Shown here piece after piece: positions 9,252 through 18,008 of a DNA stretch of 64,000 bases (the first letter of the stretch is position 1; each line of letters begins with the position of its first letter). This stretch comes from Enterococcus lactis (GTDB lineage: Bacteria > Bacillota > Bacilli > Lactobacillales > Enterococcaceae). A program made the translations under genes and the position numbers. The stretch spans positions 1 to 64,000 of the forward strand of contig NZ_BNJW01000012.1 in NCBI RefSeq assembly GCF_015751045.1, written 5' to 3'. A model generated the notes under the pieces. That model searched no databases, was not told the origin of the DNA, and was given only the letters and a program-made list of their open reading frames with translations.

Positions 9252-10455
9252 TTTTTTTCAAAAACGTTTAGCAAGGCATCAAAAGAAAATGATGAAATAT
9301 ATGCGCTATGTGTTGAACGATCATTTTGTTTTAGTTTGTCTTTTCTTAATTGGTGGCGTGGGATTGTACTATTCTAGCTGGTTGAAAACCTTGCATCCGC
9401 CTTTTGCACTTGGGGGAATGATAATCTCTATATTTTGGATGCTCTGTTTATTTGTAGGCAAGATGGCTACTTTTGCGGAGGCAGCAGATATTGTTTTTTT
9501 ACTTCCGAAAGAAAAAGAAATGCAGACCTATTTGGAACGAGCTTTTCGCTATTCTTGCATTTTTCCGATGATCCTTTTGATATTGGCATGCGGATTTGCT
9601 ATGCCATTAGTGGTGGTTAGTACTCAGCAAGTCTTTTCGATGTTTTTCGTCTATCTGATCATATTATGGAGTTTGAAATTCAGTCATCTGCAAATTAAGC
9701 GAGCAGAATTGTTTCGGCTAGATCAACAGGTCATTCGTTATTGGAAAACAGGTTGGTTACTTTCTTCTATGCTCATTTTGCTTCTTTCATTTTATTGGCT
9801 GGTCTGGGCAGGGGTAGCAGGTGCATTGGTACAGGCAAGTCTATATTACTGGTTTTTGTGGAAGCAACAGGAAAAAGGATTGGATTGGGAGAATATGGTG
9901 CACGCAGAAGAACAAAGGTTGCATCAAATCTATCAATTTATTAATTTATTCACCGATGTTCCTGAAATTACGGCAAAGGTAAAAAGAAGACGCTACTTGG
10001 ATCCTCTATTGACTCATATTAAGAGAGAATCAAAAAACACTTATCTTTACTTGTTTGCAAGAAGATTGGCAAGAGGTTCTGATTTTAGTGGTCTTTATTT
10101 CCGGTTAGTAATTATAGGTGGGCTATTGATTTTCGGAGTGATCGACTTTTATTTTAGTCTGATAATCGGTTCTTTATTTTTATATTTGATCGGGTTCCAA
10201 TTGTTGCCTTTAGCGAGCCAGTTCCGCTATATGGTGCTCGTTCAGCTTTATCCGATCCATGAGAATCAGAAGAAGCAGGCGATCCAGTATCTGCTCACAT
10301 GGGTATTAGTTATCGCATCGGTTATCTTTGGGTTGATTGCTGCAGTCGTATTGGATGGTCAGCAGCGATGGGTTCCGCTAGCGGCTTATTTGATTGTTAC
10401 GGGTCTCTTTGTTAAACTATATGTACCAACTCGTTTGAAGAAGATGTCAGACTGA
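9244..10455 (+). CDS. ecsB: ABC transporter permease EcsB
   Basis: The membrane subunit paired with EcsA. It has 403 residues with paired hydrophobic segments near 28-45, 55-75, 100-140, 170-200, 290-325 and 350-400. A polar central loop (about 210-280) is rich in Lys, Arg and Glu. EcsB proteins are poorly conserved outside the membrane segments, so the name rests mainly on the overlap with ecsA and on following ecsA in the usual order before ccrZ and trmB. A terminator follows. Confidence 0.9.
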   Translation: MSSFFQKRLARHQKKMMKYMRYVLNDHFVLVCLFLIGGVGLYYSSWLKTLHPPFALGGMIISIFWMLCLFVGKMATFAEAADIVFLLPKEKEMQTYLERAFRYSCIFPMILLILACGFAMPLVVVSTQQVFSMFFVYLIILWSLKFSHLQIKRAELFRLDQQVIRYWKTGWLLSSMLILLLSFYWLVWAGVAGALVQASLYYWFLWKQQEKGLDWENMVHAEEQRLHQIYQFINLFTDVPEITAKVKRRRYLDPLLTHIKRESKNTYLYLFARRLARGSDFSGLYFRLVIIGGLLIFGVIDFYFSLIIGSLFLYLIGFQLLPLASQFRYMVLVQLYPIHENQKKQAIQYLLTWVLVIASVIFGLIAAVVLDGQQRWVPLAAYLIVTGLFVKLYVPTRLKKMSD

Positions 10456-10485
10456 AAACAAAGCTGTGTAGGATAAAAATGAACT

Positions 10486-10533
10486 GAAAAATAGAGCGTT
10501 GACAGTAAGAATGCTGTTCGTTCTATTTTTTTT
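10486..10533 (+). terminator. terminator of ecsAB
   Basis: A long imperfect hairpin, AAAATAGAGCG...GTTCTATTTT with G-U pairs and an inner TGACAG / CTGTT helix, ends in a T run at about 10526-10533. Confidence 0.75.
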
Positions 10534-10657
10534 GAGAAAAGTCGGTTTTTTGAATGGCAAATAAATGAAAAAGAACGTATATGTGCTTGACGTGTAGTGA
10601 TCAGGCGACTAGAATAATAAGTACTGCAAAACAAAGAGTAAGAGGACGGGAGAATGC

Positions 10658-11440
10658 ATGATGGAGTTTCAGTTAGACCAAGAGTGGCGGTTACGTCCCA
10701 TCAAAGGCGATACAGGAAAAACATACATAGGCATGCGTGATGAAGACAAAGTCTTTATTAAACGAAACACGACTCCGATGTTGGCTGCTCTTTCAAGGGA
10801 AGGAATTACACCAAAACTTGTTTGGACAAAACGAACGGGGAATGGCGATACCTTGACAGCACAAGAATGGCTAGAAGGCCGCTTGCTAACTCCTAATGAG
10901 ATTGGTCAAAGAAATGACGTAATTGATGTTTTGTACCATTTACATCATTCAAATTCTCTTAAAACCATGCTGACCCGTATCGGCGGACGTGTTATGACGC
11001 CGGAGAAGATGTTGCAAAAATATGAAAAAGAATTACCAGAAGAACTCCAGAAAAATCAATTTCTGCAAATCGTCCATCGATTTCTTCGTGAGCAGATCCC
11101 GCCGATAGATAAGGAAAATCTATCAGTAGTGCATGGAGATGTAAATCATCGAAATTGGTTAGTATGTAAAAATTATTTATATCTCGTGGATTGGGATTCA
11201 ATCATGTTTGCAGACCCTGCGGTAGATATTGCAACGATTTTAGGAAATTATGTGCCTCTATCCAGTTGGAATCAATGGCTGATCAGTTATGGCATACGTC
11301 CGACTGACGAAATGCTTGAAAAGTTTCACTGGTATGCGGCCATGAATTTGCTCCAAGAAATCACTAGATACTGCAAACGTGAAGATCATCGACGAATGAA
11401 CGAAGAAATTTTACAATTAAAACGAATTTTCAGTGGCTGA
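10658..11440 (+). CDS. ccrZ: Cell-cycle regulator CcrZ (YtmP family, kinase-like fold)
   Basis: A protein of the aminoglycoside-phosphotransferase/choline-kinase fold, 260 residues. The catalytic loop VVHGDVNHRN and the metal-binding LVDWDS are intact. The Streptococcus pneumoniae homologue CcrZ activates DnaA-dependent replication initiation at the septum and lies directly before trmB, as here. Bacillus YtmP has the same place. It is not an antibiotic-resistance enzyme despite the fold. Two adjacent ATGs (10658, 10661) follow GGGAG, and either could be used. A hairpin separates it from trmB. Confidence 0.88.
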   Translation: MMEFQLDQEWRLRPIKGDTGKTYIGMRDEDKVFIKRNTTPMLAALSREGITPKLVWTKRTGNGDTLTAQEWLEGRLLTPNEIGQRNDVIDVLYHLHHSNSLKTMLTRIGGRVMTPEKMLQKYEKELPEELQKNQFLQIVHRFLREQIPPIDKENLSVVHGDVNHRNWLVCKNYLYLVDWDSIMFADPAVDIATILGNYVPLSSWNQWLISYGIRPTDEMLEKFHWYAAMNLLQEITRYCKREDHRRMNEEILQLKRIFSG

Positions 11441-11481
11441 GGTTTGGCCCAAACTCTGCGGAGATTTGGCCAGACCTTTTT
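11440..11481 (+). terminator. hairpin terminator or attenuator between ccrZ and trmB
   Basis: The stem AGGTTTGGCC / GGCCAGACCT has one G-U pair, an 18-base loop and five T residues. It starts on the ccrZ stop codon and ends 27 bases before trmB. It would cut, fully or partly, the expected ccrZ-trmB cotranscript. Confidence 0.7.
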
Positions 11482-11508
11482 AATTAGAGAAAGGAATGGA
11501 GATAAATA

Positions 11509-12171
11509 ATGCGTGTCCGAAATCGTCCGGGAGCAGCGGAAATGCTAGCGGCTCACCCGAATTTTGTAATTAGTGATCCAACATTGTGGAAGGGAAAATG
11601 GAATGAATTGTTTGGAAACGATCATCCAATCCACATTGAGATTGGAATGGGGAAAGGCCAGTTCATTACTGGAATGGCAAAAGCCCATCCTGAAATCAAT
11701 TATATTGGAGTAGAAATGCAAGTAAGTGTTGTTTCTATAGCATTAGACAAGTTGATCGAACAACCGCTTCCTAACCTGAAGCTTCTGCATGTGGATGGAT
11801 CAGCATTGACAGAATATTTCGCTGACAGCGAAGTAGATCAGATCTATCTGAATTTTTCTGATCCATGGCCGAAAAAACGACATGAAAAACGGCGCTTGAC
11901 ATACAAAACTTTTCTTGCTGTAGATGAACAGATCCTCCGCCCAAATGGAGAAATCCACTTCAAAACAGATAATCAAGGATTGTTTGAGTATTCGCTGGCA
12001 AGTTTTTCTCAATATGGCATGATCCTCAAACAGGTATGGTTGGATTTGCATCAAAGTCAATTTGAAGGCAATATTATGACGGAGTATGAAGAAAAATTTT
12101 CTTCGAAAGGTCAACGTATTTATCGAGTAGAAGCTCGATTTCAAGATAAGACCAAAAAGAAAAGTCTGTGA
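11509..12171 (+). CDS. trmB: tRNA (guanine-N7-)-methyltransferase TrmB
   Basis: Methylates G46 of tRNA at N7 using S-adenosylmethionine. The fold is a class I methyltransferase. SAM motif I is IEIGMGKG near residue 45, followed by GVEMQ. The family signature [13 protein letters not shown] is complete, and the C-terminal TEYEEKF that contacts tRNA is present. Its 220 residues are standard for the family. An AATGGAG site lies seven bases before the ATG. The order ecsA-ecsB-ccrZ-trmB is conserved in Lactobacillales. Confidence 0.97.
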   Translation: MRVRNRPGAAEMLAAHPNFVISDPTLWKGKWNELFGNDHPIHIEIGMGKGQFITGMAKAHPEINYIGVEMQVSVVSIALDKLIEQPLPNLKLLHVDGSALTEYFADSEVDQIYLNFSDPWPKKRHEKRRLTYKTFLAVDEQILRPNGEIHFKTDNQGLFEYSLASFSQYGMILKQVWLDLHQSQFEGNIMTEYEEKFSSKGQRIYRVEARFQDKTKKKSL

Positions 12172-12206
12172 ATGAACTTTTTACTTTCATAAAAATATAA
12201 ATCAAA

Positions 12207-12255
12207 TCCCAGAAAACACATTACATCTGTCATGTGCATTTTCTGGGACTTTTTT
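12207..12255 (+). terminator. terminator of trmB
   Basis: The stem TCCCAGAAAACACAT / ATGTGCATTTTCTGGGA has a small bulge and is followed by CTTTTTT. Confidence 0.85.
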
Positions 12256-12284
12256 GATTTAAGATATACCTATTTCCTCGGTTT

Positions 12285-14012
12285 TCAACAAGGTGGAATC
12301 AATTGGAATCGAGAGAATGAAAATAATCCTTTGTCGGTGATCTTCAATTCGGGTATGACAGATAAGGTTAAGAAAGAAAGTGTCAAAAAAGGATCAAAGG
12401 TTTTAGCTGCCCCTAGTTGATGTGTTTCAGCTATTAATTCATTCAGCTGTTCATTGACGAGCGAAAAAGGTTCCTGTGTCATGATGCCGCCTATCGGTAG
12501 AGGAAGACAAGCTATTTCCTTCTGTTTGTTGACAACAGTCATCCCGCCACCTTTTTGAATCAAAAGATTAGCAGCATACAGCATATCCTCATCATTTGTT
12601 CCCACGACAACTAGATTATGAGAGTCATGAGCAATCGTTGTCGCTATCGCCCCTTGTTTCAGCTGAAATCCTTTTACGATGCCTAACCCAATATTTCCGG
12701 TTTGATGGTGACGCTCGATCACCGCAATCTTTAATTGGTCTTTTTCGATTGAAGGAATGAATCGTTCGCCTTGTCGGTCCACTTTTTCTACCAAATCGTT
12801 CGTGACGAGACTATTCGGGATAATTTCGATCACATGGGCTTGTGAAGAAGGGAGAAGCAGCTCTAACGAACGAGGATGCAATGGTTGAGCATTTAGGTTT
12901 GGTAGACAGCATGTATATGGATTTGAATGATCAGCAAATAAATGGTCTTCGAGTTGACCAGATTGGACGACCAATGTTCCCTTATAGAAAACTTCATGAA
13001 TTGGCAGCTTGGTAAGATCGTCTGTTAAGAAGAAATCAGCTTGATACCCAGGAGCAATCGCACCTAGTGTTTTCAAATCAAAACATTCTGCTGCATTCAA
13101 TGTTGCCATCTGGATTGCCTGTAACGGATCAATTCCCATTGAAATAGCTTGACGGACGATATGGTCAATCGATCCTTCTTTAACTAAATCATTGATGAGT
13201 TTATCATCGGTGACAAAGAAGCATCTTCTTGAATTATCAGGCGTGATCGCCGGTAGTAGCGAGGCCAGATCTTTTGCAACGGTCCCTTCTCGAACCATTA
13301 AATACATACCAAGATCCAAACGTTCTTTAGCCTCTTTTGCAGTTGTAGCTTCATGATCCGTCCGAATACCTGCTGCGGGATAAACATTTAATTCTTCCAT
13401 GCCGATACCAGCTGCATGTCCGTCAATCTTTTTCTTATGCTGGTGCATCAACTGGATCTTTTCTAGGATATCTGCTTCATTATTTGCTACTGCTTGATAG
13501 TTCATGACTTCAGCTAAACCTAAAACTTCGGGATTTTGTAAAAAAGGTGCCAGATTTTTGGCATTTAGATTTGCACCATTTGTCTCAAATGGGGTGACAG
13601 GTACACAAGAAGGGAGCATAAAGAAAATATTCATAAGCGTTTGTCTTGCGTCTTCTATCATAAATTGAAGACCAGTACTCCCAGCGATGTTTCCTATTTC
13701 GTGGGGGTCTGTTACTACAGTAGTGACTCCATGAAGCAAGGATACTTTTGAAAATTCACTTGGTGATAAAAGTGAACTTTCAATATGCACATGGCCATCA
13801 ATGAATCCTGGTACTAGATATTGCCCCTTAGCATTATGTACGCTTTTTCCTTCGTATTCACCAATCCCTACGATCATTCCTTCGTAAATCGCTACATCTT
13901 TTTCCATGATCTCTTTCGTAAAGACATTGACGATCTTAGCCTGTTTGATCACTAGATCAGCGGGCTTTTTTTTACTTGCTACTTCGATGTATTTCTTTAA
14001 TGTTGATTCCAA
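12285..14012 (-). CDS. ade: Adenine deaminase
   Basis: Amidohydrolase that deaminates adenine to hypoxanthine and ammonia for purine salvage. The metal ligands appear in PGFIDGHVHIE (HxH), in KKIDGHAAG and in IRTDHEA. The C-terminal Ade-specific domain contains HDSHN and GGGMTVVN. About 575 residues, as in bacillar Ade. Reading frames open at TTG 14027, but that TTG sits inside the GGGAGG site. The second TTG at 14012, seven bases after GGGAGG, is the likely start, which would be a non-ATG initiation. It is transcribed alone, convergent with trmB and divergent from comGA. Confidence 0.93.
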   Translation of the reverse strand: MESTLKKYIEVASKKKPADLVIKQAKIVNVFTKEIMEKDVAIYEGMIVGIGEYEGKSVHNAKGQYLVPGFIDGHVHIESSLLSPSEFSKVSLLHGVTTVVTDPHEIGNIAGSTGLQFMIEDARQTLMNIFFMLPSCVPVTPFETNGANLNAKNLAPFLQNPEVLGLAEVMNYQAVANNEADILEKIQLMHQHKKKIDGHAAGIGMEELNVYPAAGIRTDHEATTAKEAKERLDLGMYLMVREGTVAKDLASLLPAITPDNSRRCFFVTDDKLINDLVKEGSIDHIVRQAISMGIDPLQAIQMATLNAAECFDLKTLGAIAPGYQADFFLTDDLTKLPIHEVFYKGTLVVQSGQLEDHLFADHSNPYTCCLPNLNAQPLHPRSLELLLPSSQAHVIEIIPNSLVTNDLVEKVDRQGERFIPSIEKDQLKIAVIERHHQTGNIGLGIVKGFQLKQGAIATTIAHDSHNLVVVGTNDEDMLYAANLLIQKGGGMTVVNKQKEIACLPLPIGGIMTQEPFSLVNEQLNELIAETHQLGAAKTFDPFLTLSFLTLSVIPELKITDKGLFSFSRFQLIPPC

Positions 14013-14114
14013 TGGAATGCCTCCCAAGATAAATTTTTATAAGTATAACATAAATTCGTTTTTTGCCAATGTTTTTTAATAAATTCATTTTATTTGAAAC
14101 AAAAAGTTCAAAAA

Positions 14115-14121
14115 GACGTAT
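14115..14121 (+). promoter_or_regulatory. candidate competence promoter element before comGA
   Basis: The heptamer AGACGTA (14114-14120) starts about 16 bases before the ribosome site GGAGGGG, with a T-rich tract (TTTTATTT, 14088-14095) some 20-27 bases upstream. The same heptamer at the same spacing stands before coiA. No sigma-A -35/-10 pair is obvious. The layout resembles an alternative-sigma competence box, but the sequence is not the streptococcal TACGAATA. Confidence 0.3.
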
Positions 14122-14143
14122 GTTTTTTGTGGAGGGGAGAATA

Positions 14144-15073
14144 ATGGAAATAAAACGATTATCCGATCAAATGATAAGTGAAAGTTTCGCCAAACATGCC
14201 CAAGACGTATATGTCTTGCCAGCTTCAGAAGTATTTTACATCTATTTTCGCTATGGAAAAAAACGAACATTCTGGAAGGAAGTATCTTCGGCAGATGGCC
14301 AGCAATTGATTTCAAGATTTAAGTATTTGGGACAAATGGATATCGGAGAAAAAAGAAAAGCTCAATTAGGTGCATTGACCTATTCTTTAGAAAAACAGAA
14401 GGTTCGGTTACGACTGTCTTCTGTAGGAGATTACCTTCAACGAGAAAGCTTAGTGATTCGGCTATTATACGGTATTTCTGAAACACCTCATCGTTGCTTT
14501 AATTCTCTAGATTTTGAAACTATTTTGCAGAAAACCTTTAGACGTGGATTATATCTATTCAGCGGACCAGTCGGGTCAGGCAAGACGTCATTGATGTATC
14601 GGTTAGCTTTGAAAGAAAAACGGCAAGTAATCACGATTGAAGATCCTGTAGAGATCGAAGAACCATTCTTTCTGCAATTGCAGATCAATCCCAAAATAGC
14701 ACAGACTTATGACACACTTTTGAAGCTCGCATTACGGCATCGCCCTGATTTGTTGATCATTGGCGAAATAAGAGATGAATCAACTGCACATGCTGCGGTA
14801 AGAGCTGCACTAACGGGACATCGGGTATTCGCAACCGTACATGCACGCAATCTTGAAGGTACATTGATCAGAATCCATGAACTAACAAAGAAAAAAGAAG
14901 AGCTATCTGAATGTCTAGCTGGAGTCATTTATCAAGAACTTTTGGAAGATGCCGATCACCATCCTTCTGTCTTGTGGAGTTATCAATTTATGGAGGAAGA
15001 ACCAGTAAAAAAATCATGGGAGGAAAGCTATGAAGAAGCTCAGAAAAAAACTTGGCAGTCAGAACTATTCTAA
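14144..15073 (+). CDS. comGA: Competence pilus assembly ATPase ComGA
   Basis: Cytosolic PilB/GspE-type ATPase that powers assembly of the competence type IV pilus needed for DNA uptake. 309 residues. Walker A GPVGSGKTS is at 141-149. The Asp box ITIEDPVE, Walker B LLIIGEIRDE and the His box TGHRVFATVHA follow. The frame is open from 14063, but the ATG at 14144 has GGAGGGG six bases upstream and begins a normal family N terminus. It is the first gene of an overlapping seven-gene comG operon and overlaps comGB by 44 bases. Nothing is broken in the key motifs. Confidence 0.95.
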   Translation: MEIKRLSDQMISESFAKHAQDVYVLPASEVFYIYFRYGKKRTFWKEVSSADGQQLISRFKYLGQMDIGEKRKAQLGALTYSLEKQKVRLRLSSVGDYLQRESLVIRLLYGISETPHRCFNSLDFETILQKTFRRGLYLFSGPVGSGKTSLMYRLALKEKRQVITIEDPVEIEEPFFLQLQINPKIAQTYDTLLKLALRHRPDLLIIGEIRDESTAHAAVRAALTGHRVFATVHARNLEGTLIRIHELTKKKEELSECLAGVIYQELLEDADHHPSVLWSYQFMEEEPVKKSWEESYEEAQKKTWQSELF

Positions 15074-16079
15074 AGGACTGACAAGAAGCCAGCAAAACCA
15101 GTTTGCACAAACCATGGGAGAACTGCTTTTAACTGGTTTTAGTTTGCAAGAATCCCTTTATTTATTACTCACGATCCGTTCGTTCCAGCCTGCTATTTTG
15201 GCAAACATCCAACATCAGCTAAAGGAAGGACAACCGTTTAGTGAAGTACTTTCGCAAACAGGGTATGGAGCAGAACAACTGGTACAGATCGAATTAGCTG
15301 AACTTCACGGGAATCTGCCGGCAACTTTGTTGGAAATTGCCAAACAGTTTCGTCTGGTCGAAGGATTTCGCAATGATTTGAAAAAGCTGCTTGCCTATCC
15401 GATGCTATTGCTCACCTTTTTGCTAGGTATCTTATTTAGTATGCGTTTGCTCGTTTTACCTCAGCTTATTGGTTCAGGGATGGTTATGGAAGAGCATTGG
15501 GGGATTCAGCTGATACAAGTCTTTCACTGGTACGTTCTACTATTTATCCTCGTGGTTGCTTTATTGACTTTTCTAGTAAGGTATCGGCTGATGAAATTGT
15601 CTCCTATTGATCGGAGTGAATGGATCAGCAGACAATTGGTGATTGGGCCGATATATTCCTTGTATCAATCTGCTTATTTGTCGCTAGAGATTGGCAAACT
15701 TTTTCATGAAGGCTTCGAATTAAGGCAAATCATCGTTTGCTTGAAGGAGACGAAACAAGAAAGTCTGATTCAACACCTTGCTTCCAAGATGATACAAGGA
15801 TTGGAGGCAGGTATACCATTAGCTGATCAGTTCCAGAATTACCGTTTTCTATCTGAAGAATTCAGCAAGATTATTTTGCAGGGAGAGGCAAAAGGAAATT
15901 TAGGGAAAGAACTGATATTTTACAGCGAATGGACAAGAAAACAGCTTTTCAAACGACTTCAGCACTGGCTGCATTTTATTCAGCCAATTATTTTTTTGGG
16001 CGTAGCGGTTTTGATTTTACTGGTATATGCTGCTGTTTTATTACCTGTTTATGGAAGTATCGAGGAGGTCTTGCCATGA
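15030..16079 (+). CDS. comGB: Competence pilus platform protein ComGB
   Basis: Polytopic inner platform of the competence pilus, GspF/PilC family, 349 residues. Two GspF domains are visible, each starting with a helical cytoplasmic part (QFAQTMGELLLTGFSLQESL near 25 and IGKLFHEGFELRQII near 230). Membrane segments lie near 115-140, 165-185 and 310-340. GGAGG precedes the ATG within the comGA coding region. Its stop codon overlaps the comGC start (ATGA). Intact. Confidence 0.93.
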   Translation: MKKLRKKLGSQNYSKGLTRSQQNQFAQTMGELLLTGFSLQESLYLLLTIRSFQPAILANIQHQLKEGQPFSEVLSQTGYGAEQLVQIELAELHGNLPATLLEIAKQFRLVEGFRNDLKKLLAYPMLLLTFLLGILFSMRLLVLPQLIGSGMVMEEHWGIQLIQVFHWYVLLFILVVALLTFLVRYRLMKLSPIDRSEWISRQLVIGPIYSLYQSAYLSLEIGKLFHEGFELRQIIVCLKETKQESLIQHLASKMIQGLEAGIPLADQFQNYRFLSEEFSKIILQGEAKGNLGKELIFYSEWTRKQLFKRLQHWLHFIQPIIFLGVAVLILLVYAAVLLPVYGSIEEVLP

Positions 16080-16354
16080 AAAAGAAAAGAACACCTTATT
16101 ATAGCGGTTTTACATTAATCGAAATGCTGATCGTTTTACTGATCATCAGTGTACTAGTATTGTTGTTCGTTCCTAATTTGTCACGTTATAGGAATCATGT
16201 AGACCAAGAAAGTCGTGAAGCAATCATTCAGTTGGTAGACACACAAAAAGAGCTCTACGCGCTTCAAAACAATGGAAGAATCCCTACCGTGGAGGAATTA
16301 TTGAATGAAGGCTATATCAAACGAGAACATGCAGACATCTACCAGCGACCTTGA
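16076..16354 (+). CDS. comGC: Major competence pseudopilin ComGC
   Basis: The main subunit of the transformation pilus. 92 residues, starting at the ATG inside the comGB stop, after GGAGG (16063-16067). The prepilin cleavage site YYSG|FTLIEML has Gly at -1, Phe at +1 and Glu at +5, followed by a hydrophobic helix of about 20 residues. After cleavage the mature protein would be about 81 residues. The soluble part contains the ComGC pattern TQKELYALQNN and TVEELLNEGYI. The longer in-frame reading frame from 15929 is not real because it runs through comGB. Confidence 0.95.
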   Translation: MKKKRTPYYSGFTLIEMLIVLLIISVLVLLFVPNLSRYRNHVDQESREAIIQLVDTQKELYALQNNGRIPTVEELLNEGYIKREHADIYQRP

Positions 16355-16799
16355 AGGTAAAACATTAGCATCAGGATATACGTTGTTTGAGTCACTCTTA
16401 CTGATTTTATTGCTTACAACAATCCTTTCTTTTCCAGTTCTCGCATTTTCTGCATGGAAGAATGAATTGGCAGTCTATCAATTTTTCAGCCAGTTTGAAA
16501 AACGAATCTATACCACTCAAAAAATCGCTATTGTGAACCAAATCCAAACAGGTTTTTATTGGAACAATGACGAAAATCAGATCATTTTTCGTATGTCGCA
16601 ACCCGATGAAGCGAGCTGGAAAGTATTAGATATTCCTGATGAGATTACCTTGAAACGCCATGCTTCCATCACTTTTGCGGCTGGAACTGGAAATGAAAGT
16701 TCACTAAAAGCGTATCAATTTTATTGGGAAGAAAAAGGGCAAACGATTACGTATCAATTCCAGATGGGGAGTGGACGCTATACAAAAAGAATTGAATAG
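16305..16799 (+). CDS. comGD: Competence minor pseudopilin ComGD
   Basis: Minor prepilin of the competence pilus. The cleavage motif ASG|YTLFESLL has Gly -1 and Glu +5, with a hydrophobic helix and a beta-rich soluble domain after it. I use the ATG at 16305, which has GGAGGA (16291-16296) eight bases upstream, giving 164 residues and a 24-residue leader. A second ATG at 16329 would give a 16-residue leader closer to the family norm but has a poorer ribosome site. Overlaps comGC by 50 bases. Confidence 0.88.
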   Translation: MKAISNENMQTSTSDLEGKTLASGYTLFESLLLILLLTTILSFPVLAFSAWKNELAVYQFFSQFEKRIYTTQKIAIVNQIQTGFYWNNDENQIIFRMSQPDEASWKVLDIPDEITLKRHASITFAAGTGNESSLKAYQFYWEEKGQTITYQFQMGSGRYTKRIE

Positions 16800-17118
16800 A
16801 AAAGGGTTTATTTTATTAGAGTCCCTTACAGCGCTGATGATTGCTTCCGTCTGTGTGTACTTAGTGAGTTTTGGTCAGCTTTTTTTACTTCAGGCAGAAA
16901 AGAACAGCGGGGAGGAAATGCTACTTATTCGAATGGTTTACGAAGATACCAAGACACAGCGGATATATCACAAAAGACCAGAGCGAAGTGAAGAAATGAT
17001 TATGTACGATATCCAAATTGTCGAAAATAATGGAGTAATCGAAAAAGTGCTTGTCAATATGGAGAAAGAAGCAATCAATATTGAAAAAACAAGAAATCCC
17101 GGCATTTACGCTGATTGA
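16771..17118 (+). CDS. comGE: Competence minor pseudopilin ComGE
   Basis: Minor prepilin, 115 residues from a GTG at 16771 inside the end of comGD. The cleavage site is RKG|FILLESLTAL (Gly -1, Glu +5), followed by a hydrophobic helix through about residue 35. The soluble part has no other clear motif. The GTG partly overlaps the GGGGAG site, so a downstream TTG at 16792 is an alternative. The assignment rests on the prepilin signature and on its place between comGD and comGF. Confidence 0.82.
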   Translation: MDAIQKELNRKGFILLESLTALMIASVCVYLVSFGQLFLLQAEKNSGEEMLLIRMVYEDTKTQRIYHKRPERSEEMIMYDIQIVENNGVIEKVLVNMEKEAINIEKTRNPGIYAD

Positions 17119-17506
17119 ATGTCTAATCGGACTAATGATAGTAAGCAGTATATTGCTGTCATTCAATCTTTTGATCCAGCAAACCATCCAAGTAAGTGAC
17201 TTTCTGCAGCGTAAAGATCAAAAAGAGTGGCTGATATTTTTAGCACAATTAGAAGAGGAACTTAACAGCAGTCACAATGTTTCCGTGAAAAATCAGCAAT
17301 TGCATTACACTGTAGAGGATAAACAGTACATCATCGAAAGATATCAGACGATGATACGTAAAAGAAGAACTTCCGGCGGGCATCAACCTATGTTAACAAG
17401 CATCACTGAGCTTCAATTATTGGAAAAAGAACACACAATTTCTTTTTATGTACACTTTGAAAATGGAGAAGATGGATATGCCATATGGACAAAAAACGAT
17501 CAATAG
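17051..17506 (+). CDS. comGF: Competence minor pseudopilin ComGF
   Basis: ComGF-family minor pilin, up to 151 residues. An N-terminal IPA|FTLIECL prepilin pattern is followed by a hydrophobic helix. The soluble domain contains the ComGF pattern YTVEDKQYIIERYQTMIRKR. The residue before the predicted cleavage is Ala, not the usual Gly. The start is uncertain: TTG at 17051 or TTG at 17081, neither with an ideally spaced ribosome site. Coupled translation from comGE, which it overlaps by 68 bases, is likely. Confidence 0.85.
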   Translation: MSIWRKKQSILKKQEIPAFTLIECLIGLMIVSSILLSFNLLIQQTIQVSDFLQRKDQKEWLIFLAQLEEELNSSHNVSVKNQQLHYTVEDKQYIIERYQTMIRKRRTSGGHQPMLTSITELQLLEKEHTISFYVHFENGEDGYAIWTKNDQ

Positions 17507-17837
17507 AAAATGTTGTAAGGGCTCTATTTTATTTTCTGTGTTGCTTTTATTTCTTTTATGTACGTTTTTATTAACGGCAGCATTAGAAAGCTATCGTTTG
17601 TCAATAGATCTGAATATACGAATAAAAAATTATTATATAGCAAAAATAATGAAACAGATGGCTCTATCGGAACAGTCTATACTTGTTGAGAAGTCGGAAG
17701 GGATTTTTTACTACACAACTGGATCTGTAACATATCAATGGGTACAACAGTCTCTATTCTTGGAGGTAGAAGTCTCGCCGTTTATCTTTCGATTCATAGA
17801 AGAAGTAAAAAATGATACAGATACTGGTACAGAATGA
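17478..17837 (+). CDS. comGG: Competence minor pilin ComGG
   Basis: Last pilin gene of the comG operon, about 119 residues from the ATG at 17478 (GGAG nine bases upstream; other ATGs at 17448, 17463 and 17472 are in frame). The N terminus CKG|SILFSVLLLFLLC has the cleavage Gly and a hydrophobic helix but lacks Glu at +5. This matches GspK-like tip subunits and other ComGG proteins. Overlaps comGF. No clear intrinsic terminator follows, but a new promoter lies about 145 bases downstream. Confidence 0.8.
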   Translation: MPYGQKTINRKCCKGSILFSVLLLFLLCTFLLTAALESYRLSIDLNIRIKNYYIAKIMKQMALSEQSILVEKSEGIFYYTTGSVTYQWVQQSLFLEVEVSPFIFRFIEEVKNDTDTGTE

Positions 17838-17977
17838 GGAATTGTTCGTGAAAACGCCCTCTTTTCTGTTATAACACTGTTTTTAATAAAAAAATGTTTG
17901 CCGTTTCACAAATAAAAAACAGTGAAAACGATTGAAATTTTGTCAATTGTTCGATAGAATTAAACAGGTGAAAAAAT

Positions 17978-17986
17978 TGTTATAAT
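17978..17986 (+). promoter_or_regulatory. extended -10 promoter of the ytxK-like gene
   Basis: TGTTATAAT (17978-17986) is a TGn-extended consensus -10, 22 bases before the start codon. The -35 region is weak. Confidence 0.55.
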
Positions 17987-18008
17987 ATATCTAGAAATGA
18001 GGTGCACC

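Noticed and set aside
10386-10634. 82-codon minus-strand frame after ecsB
   Set aside because: It covers the ecsB end and its terminator in antisense and has no ribosome site.
10658-11440. Aminoglycoside phosphotransferase (resistance gene)
   Set aside because: The fold is shared, but position before trmB and the sequence pattern fit the housekeeping CcrZ/YtmP family.
12232-12420. 62-codon plus-strand frame between trmB and ade
   Set aside because: It begins inside the trmB terminator and then runs antisense to the end of ade; no ribosome site.
15929-16075. N-terminal extension of ComGC
   Set aside because: The frame runs through comGB; the ATG at 16076 has the ribosome site and prepilin leader.
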